A stretch of 64,000 nt of DNA. Source: Neobacillus drentensis (GTDB lineage Bacteria; Bacillota; Bacilli; Bacillales; Cytobacillaceae). The position numbers and the translations under genes were made by a program. Shown here in pieces: positions 1-8,006 of the stretch. The stretch is from contig NZ_CP091110.1 in NCBI RefSeq assembly GCF_021560175.1, positions 4,652,501-4,716,500 on the forward strand, given 5' to 3'. Position 1 is the stretch's first letter. Each line of letters begins with the position of its first letter. The notes beneath the pieces are model-generated. The model was not told the DNA's origin and did not search any database. It was given only the letters and a program-made list of their open reading frames with translations.

Positions 1-949
1 AGATTTCCTTCTTCCCTATCTGGAGAACGGAATGATTGTCTTAATAGGAGCCACAACCAGCAATCCCTATCATGCGATTAACCCGGCGATTCGGAGCCGC
101 TGTCAAATATTTGAGCTAAAGCCCTTAGCGCCTGATGAAGTGAAGCAAGCCTTATTGCGGGCACTCAAGGATGATGAACGTGGTTATGGAAAAGAAAAAG
201 TAGAGATTTCCGAGGAAGCATTACTCCACTTTGCCCAGGGTTCTAACGGGGATGTTCGCAGCTCCTTGAATGCATTAGAACTAGCCATTCTATCAACAGA
301 TAAGAATGAGGATGGTGTGATCCCAATCGATGTGGAAACGGCAGAGGAGTGTTTGCAAAAGAAGAGTTTGGTTGCCGATAAAGATGGAGACGGTCATTAT
401 GATGTCCTCTCTGCCTTTCAGAAGTCGATTCGCGGGAGCGATGTCGATGCCGCCCTCCACTATCTTGGCCGTTTAATTGAAGCAGGTGACCTTCCTAGTA
501 TCAGCCGCAGATTGATCGTGATTGCTTACGAGGATATAGGATTAGCTAATCCCCAAGCAGGGGCACGAACGTTAGCGGCAATTGAAACAGCTGAAAGAAT
601 TGGGTTTCCCGAGGCAAGGATCCCACTCGCAAATGCGGTGATTGAACTGTGCTTATCCCCTAAATCAAACTCAGCGGTTCTGGCGATTTCTGCGGCCCTT
701 GATGACATTCAAAAAGGAATAGTCGGCGAAGTGCCAGATCATCTAAAGGATGCCCATTACAAAGGCGCAAAAGAGCTTGGCAGAGGGATCGACTACTTAT
801 ATCCGCACGACTTTGAAAACGGCTGGGTACTGCAGCAATATTTACCGAACAAACTAAAAAACAAAAAATACTATCAGCCTAAGAAAACAGGAAAATTCGA
901 ACAAGCCCTAGCTACTGTATATGAAAAATTAACAAGATCAAAAAAGTAG
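1..949 (+). CDS. rarA: RarA/MgsA AAA+ recombination factor, 3' part of gene
   Basis: C-terminal part of the RarA (MgsA, YrvN) replication-associated clamp-loader-like AAA+ ATPase, which acts at stalled forks. The frame is open from base 2, so the gene begins upstream; an internal ATG at 32 is not the start. Visible are the sensor region (GATTSNPYHAINPAIRSR) with the arginine-finger SRC, the helical lid, and the family's C-terminal oligomerisation domain ending with the typical YLYPHDFENGWVLQQYLP stretch. Walker A and B lie outside the window. The gene converges on the ABC transporter genes, with a large palindrome between them. Confidence 0.95.
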   Translation, partial: DFLLPYLENGMIVLIGATTSNPYHAINPAIRSRCQIFELKPLAPDEVKQALLRALKDDERGYGKEKVEISEEALLHFAQGSNGDVRSSLNALELAILSTDKNEDGVIPIDVETAEECLQKKSLVADKDGDGHYDVLSAFQKSIRGSDVDAALHYLGRLIEAGDLPSISRRLIVIAYEDIGLANPQAGARTLAAIETAERIGFPEARIPLANAVIELCLSPKSNSAVLAISAALDDIQKGIVGEVPDHLKDAHYKGAKELGRGIDYLYPHDFENGWVLQQYLPNKLKNKKYYQPKKTGKFEQALATVYEKLTRSKK

Positions 950-967
950 AAAGAGTTGAAAGAGTAG

Positions 968-1018
968 AAACGGTGACAGGCACCATGTGAATTCTTCACA
1001 TGGTGCCTGTCACCGTTT
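968..1018. repeat. Perfect 24-bp-arm palindrome (GGTGACAGGCACC type)
   Basis: Left arm 968-991 and right arm 995-1018 are exact reverse complements with a 3-base loop (TTC). The arm core is GGTGACAGGCACC. It lies between the convergent stops of rarA and the ABC permease, so it may also act as a bidirectional terminator, although its T tract is only three bases. No second copy was seen in this window. Confidence 0.9.
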
Positions 1019-1022
1019 GTGT

Positions 1023-1973
1023 TTATGCTGCTATGTCTCGTTTTTGGAAGACGTAGAAGGCGAGAAATTGGAATAGGGCGAAATAGATGACTAACATGAT
1101 TATCGAGAAGGGGATCGTCATGCCTTCGACTAGTGGCGTTCCTTCAAAATATTGCATTAAATCTGTGTTGGCAAATAAAACATATTTAGCCCAGTCAAAT
1201 TTCATTGCTAACAAAGCGGTAAACTGACCACCGGTAAATAGCAAAAATAAGGAAAGTCCGATCGCAAGGGAACTGTTTCGAAACACAGCAGACATCATAA
1301 ACGCCATTGTTACTAACATGATCGTATCAATGGAGCTTAGCCCATAATAAATGAGTAAATGGACAACCATATTTTGTTCGGTCACATGGCCATTATAATA
1401 ATTTAAATATGGAACGGCTTTATCTGGCATTCCAAACAAAATTGCACCCAAAAGGCTGGAGAAAATAAACATAATGGCCAACATCAGAATAGCAAATAAT
1501 AGCACTGTCACATATTTTGCCAATAAAATTTTAGTCCGATTAATCGGCCGGATTAATAATAGCTTAATGGTTCCCCAATTAAACTCACTGGCCACAATAC
1601 CTGCAGCTATAATAATAATAAAAACACCTGCTAGCAAGATCAGCTGTGATGAATCTTTAACAAACGACCAAACGGTATATTTCTCTTTTGGCGGCATATT
1701 ATGTTTAATTCGATATTCATTTATCGCTATTTCTTTCTTGAAATACTGCTTTTCCGATTCAGTCCGGCTTTTCACCATCTGTTGCTTTAGGGCATCATTT
1801 TCCTCTTTTAAAATTTGCTGCCAATTTTTATCTTGCTGAATGTCCATACTATTTTGTTGAGACTTAATCACAATGCCGACCAGGGCTAAAGATAAAACCA
1901 AAATCGCAATCATAACAATGGTTCCTGGCCGTCTAAAAATTTTCATCAATTCGTTTTTGATTAAATTAACCAC
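1023..1973 (-). CDS. ABC-2 type transporter permease
   Basis: Membrane subunit of an ABC exporter, 316 aa. After a short basic N terminus there is a membrane segment at about 17-36, a long polar charged loop at about 37-105, then about five further hydrophobic segments, as in the NatB/BcrB-like ABC-2 permeases. The start is GTG and overlaps the 3' end of the ATPase gene by 8 bp, so the two are translationally coupled. The substrate cannot be read from sequence; antimicrobial peptide or sodium export are family possibilities. Confidence 0.85.
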   Translation of the reverse strand: MVNLIKNELMKIFRRPGTIVMIAILVLSLALVGIVIKSQQNSMDIQQDKNWQQILKEENDALKQQMVKSRTESEKQYFKKEIAINEYRIKHNMPPKEKYTVWSFVKDSSQLILLAGVFIIIIAAGIVASEFNWGTIKLLLIRPINRTKILLAKYVTVLLFAILMLAIMFIFSSLLGAILFGMPDKAVPYLNYYNGHVTEQNMVVHLLIYYGLSSIDTIMLVTMAFMMSAVFRNSSLAIGLSLFLLFTGGQFTALLAMKFDWAKYVLFANTDLMQYFEGTPLVEGMTIPFSIIMLVIYFALFQFLAFYVFQKRDIAA

Positions 1974-2892
1974 GTACAGCCGCCACCTTTTCCGCTGTCA
2001 CTTCAAGGAAGCGATCTTCTAATGTTTTCGCTACTTCTTTTATCCCAAATACCGAAATCTCTTCAGCCACCAATAACTTTACCAAATGAGGGATTTCCTC
2101 TTTATCCATTTCAACAGTTAATCCGTTTCTAGAACGGTTTGCTTTATTCTTTGGATAATTGGCCGTTAACAGATCCAACGCCTTATCGCTGGGAACTACT
2201 TCCAATTCATATGCGGTTTCAGTCCCATGAACAAATTCTTGGACAAGCTGTACATCTACCAGCCTGCCATCTTGGATAATCCCGATTCGGTCACACATCA
2301 TTTCCATTTCAGATAATAAATGACTCGAAACAATCACTGCCATATTTTTTTCTCGGGCGAGCAGGCGGACATAGTCACGAATCTCTCTTATACCTGCTGG
2401 ATCTAACCCGTTAGTAGGCTCATCAAGGATTAAGACATTCGGGTCATGCAAGAGGCACTGAGCCAAACCTAACCGCTGCCTCATTCCAAGCGAATACGTT
2501 TTTACCTTTTCATGGATTCGTCCAGATAAACCCACCAATTCTACTGTTTCGGCTATTTTTTCCATTGAGATTCCTTTTGACATTCGGGCAAAATGAACTA
2601 AGTTCTGAAACCCGGTCAAAAATTTATACATTTCAGGATTTTCAACAATTGCTCCGACATGACCGACAGCCTGTTCAAACTGTGTTTTAATACTAGCTCC
2701 GCCAATAAGAATGTCTCCGGAGGTAATCCCCATTAAGCCAACAATCATCCGAATCGTTGTCGTTTTCCCTGCTCCATTTGGACCTAAAAATCCAAACACT
2801 TCCCCTTTATTTACTTGGAAACTAATCTGGTCTATTATTTTTCGCCCTTTAATAATCTTAGTGACATCTTTTAATTCTACAATTGTCTCCAA
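1966..2892 (-). CDS. ABC transporter ATP-binding protein
   Basis: Nucleotide-binding subunit partnering the downstream permease, 308 aa. Walker A GPNGAGKTT is near residues 37-45, signature YSLGMRQRLG near 133-142, Walker B LILDEPTNGLD near 154-164, switch His in VIVSSHLLSEME. The chosen start is TTG at 2892, placed 8 bases after GAGAGGAG; the frame is open nine codons further with another TTG but no better ribosome site. The C-terminal 80 residues resemble the DUF4162-like extension of NatA/BcrA-type proteins. A terminator of the upstream gene precedes it. Confidence 0.9.
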   Translation of the reverse strand: METIVELKDVTKIIKGRKIIDQISFQVNKGEVFGFLGPNGAGKTTTIRMIVGLMGITSGDILIGGASIKTQFEQAVGHVGAIVENPEMYKFLTGFQNLVHFARMSKGISMEKIAETVELVGLSGRIHEKVKTYSLGMRQRLGLAQCLLHDPNVLILDEPTNGLDPAGIREIRDYVRLLAREKNMAVIVSSHLLSEMEMMCDRIGIIQDGRLVDVQLVQEFVHGTETAYELEVVPSDKALDLLTANYPKNKANRSRNGLTVEMDKEEIPHLVKLLVAEEISVFGIKEVAKTLEDRFLEVTAEKVAAVRG

Positions 2893-2981
2893 ATTCTTAT
2901 CTCCTCTCAAAACAAACAATCCAATTTAAGTGTACCTAAATCTAGCAAAAATTTCCTTAGATTCAAGTCTGATCGAAAAAT

Positions 2982-3009
2982 AAAAACCCTAAACCTCAAT
3001 AGTTTAGGG
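2982..3009 (-). terminator. Intrinsic terminator of tcdA
   Basis: On the minus strand CCCTAAAC, a 7-base loop, GTTTAGGG, then TTTTTATTTTT. It starts 9 bases after the tcdA stop. Confidence 0.85.
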
Positions 3010-3017
3010 CTAACAGT

Positions 3018-3785
3018 TTATTTCTCATCTGCAACACGCTGTATTTTAATGTCTTTTAACAATTGTGTTACCACATAGCTTGCCATAATCAAACCGGCTG
3101 CCGATGGAACAAAGGCATTGGATGCTGGCGGCATTTGTGCTTTACGGATTGGGGCATTTTCATTTCCCACTTCTTTTTTGATATCCTCACGAATCACAAT
3201 TGGGCTTTCATCAGAAAAGACAACTGGAATACCTTTATGAATCCGCTCTTTGCGAAGTCTGGTACGAATGACCTTTGCAATCGGATCTGTGTGCGTTTTC
3301 GAAATATCGGCAATCTTAAACCGCGTTGGATCCATTTTATTTGCTGCACCCATACTGGAGATAATCGGGATATTACGTTTAAGGCATTCTTTCATGAGGT
3401 GAATTTTATAAACAATGGTATCAGAAGCATCGACAACAAAATCCAATTTATGACTAAAAATTTCTTCATATGTTTCTTCGGTATAAAATATTTTTAACGG
3501 AATCACTTCACAATCTGGATTAATATCCTTAATCCGCTCGGTCATGATTTCCACCTTTGGTCTGCCGACCGTTGACAAGAGGGCAATCAGCTGACGGTTG
3601 ATATTCGTAATGTCAACATCATCTTTATCAATCAAAATTAATTTGCCCACACCGGATCGGGCTAAAGCTTCAGCCGCAAACGAGCCAACTCCGCCGATTC
3701 CTAAAACAGCAACCGTGCTGTTTTTCATAATTGTTAATCCTTCTTTACCAATAGCAAGCTCGTTTCGAGAAAATTGATGCAGCAT
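3018..3785 (-). CDS. tcdA: tRNA threonylcarbamoyladenosine dehydratase TcdA
   Basis: E1-like ThiF/MoeB-family enzyme (YrvM in B. subtilis) that dehydrates t6A37 of ANN-decoding tRNAs to the cyclic ct6A form, 255 aa. The adenylation Rossmann loop GIGGVGSFAAEALARSG is near residues 29-45, followed by LIDKDDVDITNINRQL, the family nucleotide-binding segment. I chose ATG 3785 (MLHQFSRNE), which follows GGAGTG by 6 bases and matches the family N terminus; an in-frame GTG three codons upstream overlaps that ribosome site. The gene is next to 6S RNA and aspS, the B. subtilis order. Confidence 0.93.
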   Translation of the reverse strand: MLHQFSRNELAIGKEGLTIMKNSTVAVLGIGGVGSFAAEALARSGVGKLILIDKDDVDITNINRQLIALLSTVGRPKVEIMTERIKDINPDCEVIPLKIFYTEETYEEIFSHKLDFVVDASDTIVYKIHLMKECLKRNIPIISSMGAANKMDPTRFKIADISKTHTDPIAKVIRTRLRKERIHKGIPVVFSDESPIVIREDIKKEVGNENAPIRKAQMPPASNAFVPSAAGLIMASYVVTQLLKDIKIQRVADEK

Positions 3786-3885
3786 TAGATTCACTCCAAA
3801 TTTATAATCACTTTAATATATTTTTTCACCATAAGAATATATCATACTCGCTAATAAAAACAAGTAACCAAGTAGGAATTATTCA

Positions 3886-3917
3886 AAAAGAAAAACCTTC
3901 TGCTTCTGCAGAAGGTG
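3886..3917 (-). terminator. Intrinsic terminator of 6S RNA
   Basis: Minus strand ACCTTCTGC, loop AGAA, GCAGAAGGT, then TTTTTC; it follows the 6S terminal stem by about 17 bases. Confidence 0.85.
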
Positions 3918-3932
3918 ATAGTTTAGAAAAGA

Positions 3933-4139
3933 ACGAAGAGTCCCAATGGTGCCGTTGCTAATGATCCTTCGTTTTGATCCCGCTACTAGCAGGTGGGTGC
4001 CCTGTTTCCGCGATTGTAAGTCCCTATACCGTATAGGTGGGGCATTTACGCATGGCAGAAAACGCTGGACTCCCGAATCAATTATGTTCGGTCAAAACTT
4101 CAGGTAACACAACGAACAGTTCAGGACTCTTCTTTAATT
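3933..4139 (-). ncRNA. ssrS: 6S RNA (BsrA/6S-1 type)
   Basis: 6S RNA mimics an open promoter and sequesters the housekeeping RNA polymerase holoenzyme. The position between tcdA and aspS is that of B. subtilis bsrA. The 5' GAAGAGUCC (4132-4124) pairs perfectly with 3' GGACUCUUC (3943-3935), forming the closing stem. The interior holds long interrupted helices, including complementary runs around GGCACC and GGGCACCCACC. No ORF of note lies here. It has its own sigma-A promoter and terminator. The start near 4139 is inferred from the promoter; the mature 5' end may be trimmed to the AGUCC near 4128. Confidence 0.88.
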
Positions 4140-4145
4140 ACCTTT

Positions 4146-4174
4146 ATCATACCATAATTTACAACAGTCATCAA
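4146..4174 (-). promoter_or_regulatory. Sigma-A promoter of 6S RNA
   Basis: Minus strand -35 TTGATG (4174-4169), 17-bp spacer, -10 TATGAT (4151-4146). It begins 22 bases after the aspS stop codon. Confidence 0.8.
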
Positions 4175-4196
4175 GAATTATGAAAGCGAATTCTTG

Positions 4197-5966
4197 TTAT
4201 TTATTAACATTTAATGACAAATTTAATTCTTTTAATTGTGCCTCGGAAACTTCACCCGGTGCATCCGTCAGCAGGCAGCTTGCACTCGCTGTTTTAGGAA
4301 ATGCGATCGTATCCCTTAGGTTAGAACTGCCAGCAAGAAGCATGACCAAACGGTCAAGACCAATCGCGATTCCACCATGAGGCGGTGTCCCAAATTCAAA
4401 TGCATTTAAGAGGAATCCGAACTGTTCTCTTGCCTCTTCAGGAGTAAATCCTAGAACGCTAAACATTTTTTCTTGAACCTCACGTTCAAAGATCCTTAGG
4501 GAGCCGCCGCCAAGTTCATAACCATTTAAGACAATGTCATAGGCTTGAGCACGAACTTTTGAAGGATCCGTATCTAACAGTTCAAGGTCTTCTCTAAACG
4601 GCATTGTAAATGGATGGTGGGCAGCATAATAACGGCCTTCCTCCTCATCATACTCTAAGAGCGGCCAGTCCGTAACCCATAGGAAGTTAAACTGACTTGG
4701 GTCAATTAGGCCTAATTCTTTACCAAGTTTAAGTCTTAAGGCGCCAAGTGCGTCGGCGACAACACTTTTCTTATCAGCTACAAAAAGAAGTAAATCTCCG
4801 TCTGTTGCTTCAAGCGTAGCCTTAATCGCTTGTGCATCCTCTTCAGAGAAGAATTTTGAAATTGGCCCTTTCAATCCTTCAGCTTCAACCTTTAACCAAG
4901 CAAGCCCTTTTGCGCCATAAACAGCCACGAATTCGGTTAACGCATCAATATCTTTACGTGAATATTTTTCAGCTGCGCCCTTAACATTAATCGCTTTTAC
5001 CTGACCGCCATTTGCAACGGCTGCTGCAAAAACTTTAAAGCCAGAATCCTTCACAATTTCAGAAAGATCGACAAGTTCTAAGCCAAAGCGTGTATCTGGT
5101 TTATCAGATCCAAAACGGCTCATTGCTTCTGCATAGGTCATCCGCGGAAAGCTTGCAGGGACTTCTACCCCTTTAACTTCTTTCATTAAGCCAGACAACA
5201 TGTTCTCCATCATGCCCATGATGTCTTCTTGGCTCCAAAAGCTAGTTTCAATATCGACTTGAGTAAATTCTGGCTGACGGTCGGCACGCAAGTCCTCATC
5301 ACGGAAACAACGCGCAATTTGATAATAACGTTCAACCCCGCCTACCATCAATAATTGTTTAAACAATTGTGGTGATTGTGGCAATGCATAGAACTCACCA
5401 GGATGGACACGGCTAGGAACTAAATAGTCACGTGCTCCCTCTGGAGTGCTTTTTGTTAAAATTGGTGTTTCAATATCTAAGAAACCTTCACTGTCAAGGT
5501 AATTTCGAATATGTCTTGTTACCTGATGACGCATCTTCAGTGTTTCAAACATAACCGGACGGCGGAAATCTAAATAGCGATACTTTAAGCGGACATCTTC
5601 TGAAGCATCTGTCCGATCAGAGATCTGAAACGGCGGAGTTTTCGCTTCATTGATAATTGTTACCTCTTCAGCTTGCACCTCAATTGTTCCAGTTGCAATA
5701 TTTTGGTTGATGGTTCCTTCTTCACGACGAACAACAGTTCCAACCACATTCAAAACATATTCGTTACGGATTTTTTCTGCTGTTTGCAGTGCTTCTTTTG
5801 ATAAATCTGGATTAAACACAACCTGAACAATTCCAGAACGGTCGCGCAAATCAATAAAAATTAACCCGCCTAAATCGCGGCGCTTTTGAACCCAGCCCTT
5901 TAACGTTACCTTCTCCCCAACTGCTGACTCTGGAACTTCCCCACAAAAATACGATCTGCCAAACAT
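4197..5966 (-). CDS. aspS: Aspartyl-tRNA synthetase
   Basis: Class IIb synthetase charging tRNA-Asp, 589 aa, the usual bacterial length with the GAD insertion domain. The N-terminal OB-fold anticodon domain (about 1-110, with [20 protein letters not shown]), motif 2 ([18 protein letters not shown], about 217-234) and motif 3 ([15 protein letters not shown], about 533-547) are clear. ATG 5966 follows AAAGGGGGAT. It is 13 bp downstream of hisS and is probably cotranscribed under the histidine T-box, as in B. subtilis. No hairpin terminator is evident between aspS and the 6S promoter. Confidence 0.97.
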   Translation of the reverse strand: MFGRSYFCGEVPESAVGEKVTLKGWVQKRRDLGGLIFIDLRDRSGIVQVVFNPDLSKEALQTAEKIRNEYVLNVVGTVVRREEGTINQNIATGTIEVQAEEVTIINEAKTPPFQISDRTDASEDVRLKYRYLDFRRPVMFETLKMRHQVTRHIRNYLDSEGFLDIETPILTKSTPEGARDYLVPSRVHPGEFYALPQSPQLFKQLLMVGGVERYYQIARCFRDEDLRADRQPEFTQVDIETSFWSQEDIMGMMENMLSGLMKEVKGVEVPASFPRMTYAEAMSRFGSDKPDTRFGLELVDLSEIVKDSGFKVFAAAVANGGQVKAINVKGAAEKYSRKDIDALTEFVAVYGAKGLAWLKVEAEGLKGPISKFFSEEDAQAIKATLEATDGDLLLFVADKKSVVADALGALRLKLGKELGLIDPSQFNFLWVTDWPLLEYDEEEGRYYAAHHPFTMPFREDLELLDTDPSKVRAQAYDIVLNGYELGGGSLRIFEREVQEKMFSVLGFTPEEAREQFGFLLNAFEFGTPPHGGIAIGLDRLVMLLAGSSNLRDTIAFPKTASASCLLTDAPGEVSEAQLKELNLSLNVNK

Positions 5967-5979
5967 GATTATCCCCCTT

Positions 5980-7251
5980 TTAAGCTTGCAATTCCTGAAA
6001 TTGTTTAATAAATGTGTTTAGGTCAAATTCTACTTGTTCACCTGTAGCCATATTTTTAACATTAATTTTATTATTTTTAAGCTCATCGTCTCCGAGTACT
6101 GCTACATATTTCGCTTTTAAACGGTCAGCGGCTTTAAACTGGGCCTTGATTTTTCGGTCAAGATAATCTCTTTCCGCTGAAAAGCCAGCCGTGCGGAGCT
6201 GCTGCAATAGTCCAACCGTATAATCTTTTGCTTCTTCTCCAAGTGATGCTAAAAACACGTCGATTCCCTGGTTGATTTCCAGTTCAATGCCTTCTGCGTT
6301 AAGGGCAGCAATAAACCGCTCAATACTTAAGGCGAAACCAATACCAGGCGTTTCTGGACCGCCAATTTCTTCGGCCAGCCCATTATAGCGCCCGCCTCCA
6401 CATAGGGTCGTAATGGCTCCGAATCCCTCCGCATTACTCATAATCTCAAATGCTGTGTGATTATAATAATCTAAGCCGCGAACCAAGTTTGGATCGACCT
6501 CAAACGGGATATCAAGCAGCGTTAAATACTGCTGTAGTTTTTCAAAATAGGCTTTTGAAAAATCATTTAAGTAATCCAGGATGGAAGGTGCTGTTTTCAT
6601 TAGTTCATGATCACGGTCCTGTTTGCAATCAAGGATTCGAAGCGGATTTTTTTCGAGACGATTTTGACAATCATGACAAAATTCGCCAATCCGCGGTTTG
6701 AAATGATTGACTAGCGCTTCACGGTGGGCTGTGCGGCTCTCTTTATCACCAAGACTGTTGACAATAAGCTTTAACTTACGCAAACCCATTTCTTTGTAGA
6801 GATTCATCGCTAATGAGATTACCTCGGCATCGATCGCCGGGTCATTACTGCCTAATGCCTCTACCCCAAATTGGACGAATTGGCGGAAGCGGCCTGCCTG
6901 AGGCCGTTCATACCGGAACATTGGTCCCATATAATACAGCTTGACAGGCTGGTTAGGAAGACCAAACATTTTCTTCTCCACAAAAGAGCGGACAACCGCT
7001 GCCGTACCTTCTGGTCTAAGTGTTATGCTGCGTTTGCCTCTGTCCTCAAAGGTGTACATTTCCTTTTGGACAATATCCGTGCTGTCACCAACACCTCTTG
7101 AAAAAAGGTCTGTATGTTCAAAGATTGGCGTACGAATCTCTTGGTATTGATATTTTTCACATAGTTCTCTTGCTTTTGCTTCAATTAACTGCCACTTTTC
7201 AACTTCACCAGGCAGAATGTCCTGCGTACCTCTCGGAATGCTAATAGACAT
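5980..7251 (-). CDS. hisS: Histidyl-tRNA synthetase
   Basis: Class IIa synthetase charging tRNA-His, 423 aa. Motif 2 ([28 protein letters not shown]), the histidine-specific [22 protein letters not shown] and motif 3 [11 protein letters not shown] are all present; the C-terminal anticodon domain covers about 325-423. The true start is ATG 7251 ([15 protein letters not shown]), 7 bases after AAGGAGG. The frame stays open another 49 codons upstream, but that extension lies inside the T-box leader and is not coding. It heads the hisS-aspS operon. Confidence 0.97.
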   Translation of the reverse strand: MSISIPRGTQDILPGEVEKWQLIEAKARELCEKYQYQEIRTPIFEHTDLFSRGVGDSTDIVQKEMYTFEDRGKRSITLRPEGTAAVVRSFVEKKMFGLPNQPVKLYYMGPMFRYERPQAGRFRQFVQFGVEALGSNDPAIDAEVISLAMNLYKEMGLRKLKLIVNSLGDKESRTAHREALVNHFKPRIGEFCHDCQNRLEKNPLRILDCKQDRDHELMKTAPSILDYLNDFSKAYFEKLQQYLTLLDIPFEVDPNLVRGLDYYNHTAFEIMSNAEGFGAITTLCGGGRYNGLAEEIGGPETPGIGFALSIERFIAALNAEGIELEINQGIDVFLASLGEEAKDYTVGLLQQLRTAGFSAERDYLDRKIKAQFKAADRLKAKYVAVLGDDELKNNKINVKNMATGEQVEFDLNTFIKQFQELQA

Positions 7252-7335
7252 GATGGTATACCTCCTTATAAACATAAAGCTTATGTATATATAGTTAAAT
7301 GGACACAATAACAGGTGCTTGCTTTTTCTGGAAAA

Positions 7336-7617
7336 ACAAAAAAACTCCCATCCCTTGTAATTATACAAGGGACGAGAGTTTGGTTCCCGCGGTGCCACCC
7401 TAGTTGAAGAACATCGTATATGCTCTTCCTCTTAAACAGTTAACGCCTGCTACGTTCATCTTCTACTAAAGCGCTGCTTTTTCAAAGAGAAGCCTACGGA
7501 GTGTTCTTTCACTAAGGTACATGGAGAAATGCTCTCAGCCTAAGGCACTTCCTCTCTTTCCATGGATGATCTTAATTACTATGCTCCATCATTGGTTATT
7601 CCTAATATGACTTATAT
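7336..7617 (-). promoter_or_regulatory. T-box leader (tRNA-His sensing) of hisS-aspS
   Basis: A transcription-attenuation riboswitch that binds uncharged tRNA. The T-box consensus AGGGTGGCACCGCGG is at 7401-7387 on the minus strand. The terminator hairpin follows at 7378-7345 with a run of Ts at 7344-7338. The specifier is probably CAC (His) at 7503-7501, in the context GAA-CAC-UCC, where UCC can pair with GGA at the base of the specifier loop. The transcript start near 7617 is inferred from the promoter. A His specifier fits the downstream gene. Confidence 0.92.
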
Positions 7618-7624
7618 TTATTTA

Positions 7625-7653
7625 ATAATACGGAGCAACCGTGGTAATGTCAA
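7625..7653 (-). promoter_or_regulatory. Sigma-A promoter of the hisS T-box transcript
   Basis: Minus strand consensus -35 TTGACA (7653-7648), 17-bp spacer, -10 TATTAT (7630-7625). The -35 box starts 8 bases after the stop of the small HTH gene. Confidence 0.88.
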
Positions 7654-7660
7654 GAAAGAT

Positions 7661-7837
7661 TTAAGACCTTCCTAAGTGTTTTTTTAACTTTCTGACATCG
7701 CCCATTGTGATCCCAAATTCCGATGCAAGCTCAATCGAGTTTGTATGACCTTCTTTTTGAATAAAGTCATGGAAATCCACCCCAAAAAGACGGCCCTCCA
7801 TTGATTGTATGTTCATGCCCTTCTCACTTGATCTCAT
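7661..7837 (-). CDS. Small helix-turn-helix-like protein, 58 aa (YrzK-position gene)
   Basis: A short ORF read directly from the sequence: MRSSEKGMNIQSMEGR at the N terminus, then IELASEFGITMGDVRKLKKH, which has the spacing of a helix-turn-helix, ending LGRS. ATG 7837 (or the adjacent GTG 7840) follows AGAGGTG by about 7-10 bases. It sits between hisS and the cell-wall amidase, where B. subtilis has the small gene yrzK; that correspondence is from memory. DNA binding is inferred from the motif alone. A sigma-region-4-like fragment is an alternative reading. Confidence 0.7.
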   Translation of the reverse strand: MRSSEKGMNIQSMEGRLFGVDFHDFIQKEGHTNSIELASEFGITMGDVRKLKKHLGRS

Positions 7838-8006
7838 CACCCATCACCTCTGTCTTTTTTACTAGTATTTCCACCAATTACATAAAACTTGCAGGAAATT
7901 AATTTTTTTAAGCAAGTTTTCTAGTAAATTTAACTTAATTAGCCATTTTAGGAATGAATTTCTGTACTTTTTACGATAAAATATATACGGATAAAGGAGG
8001 TTGTCG

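Noticed and set aside
7252-7398. N-terminal extension of hisS by 49 codons
   Set aside because: It overlaps the T-box motif and terminator, and ATG 7251 has a strong ribosome site and the family N terminus.
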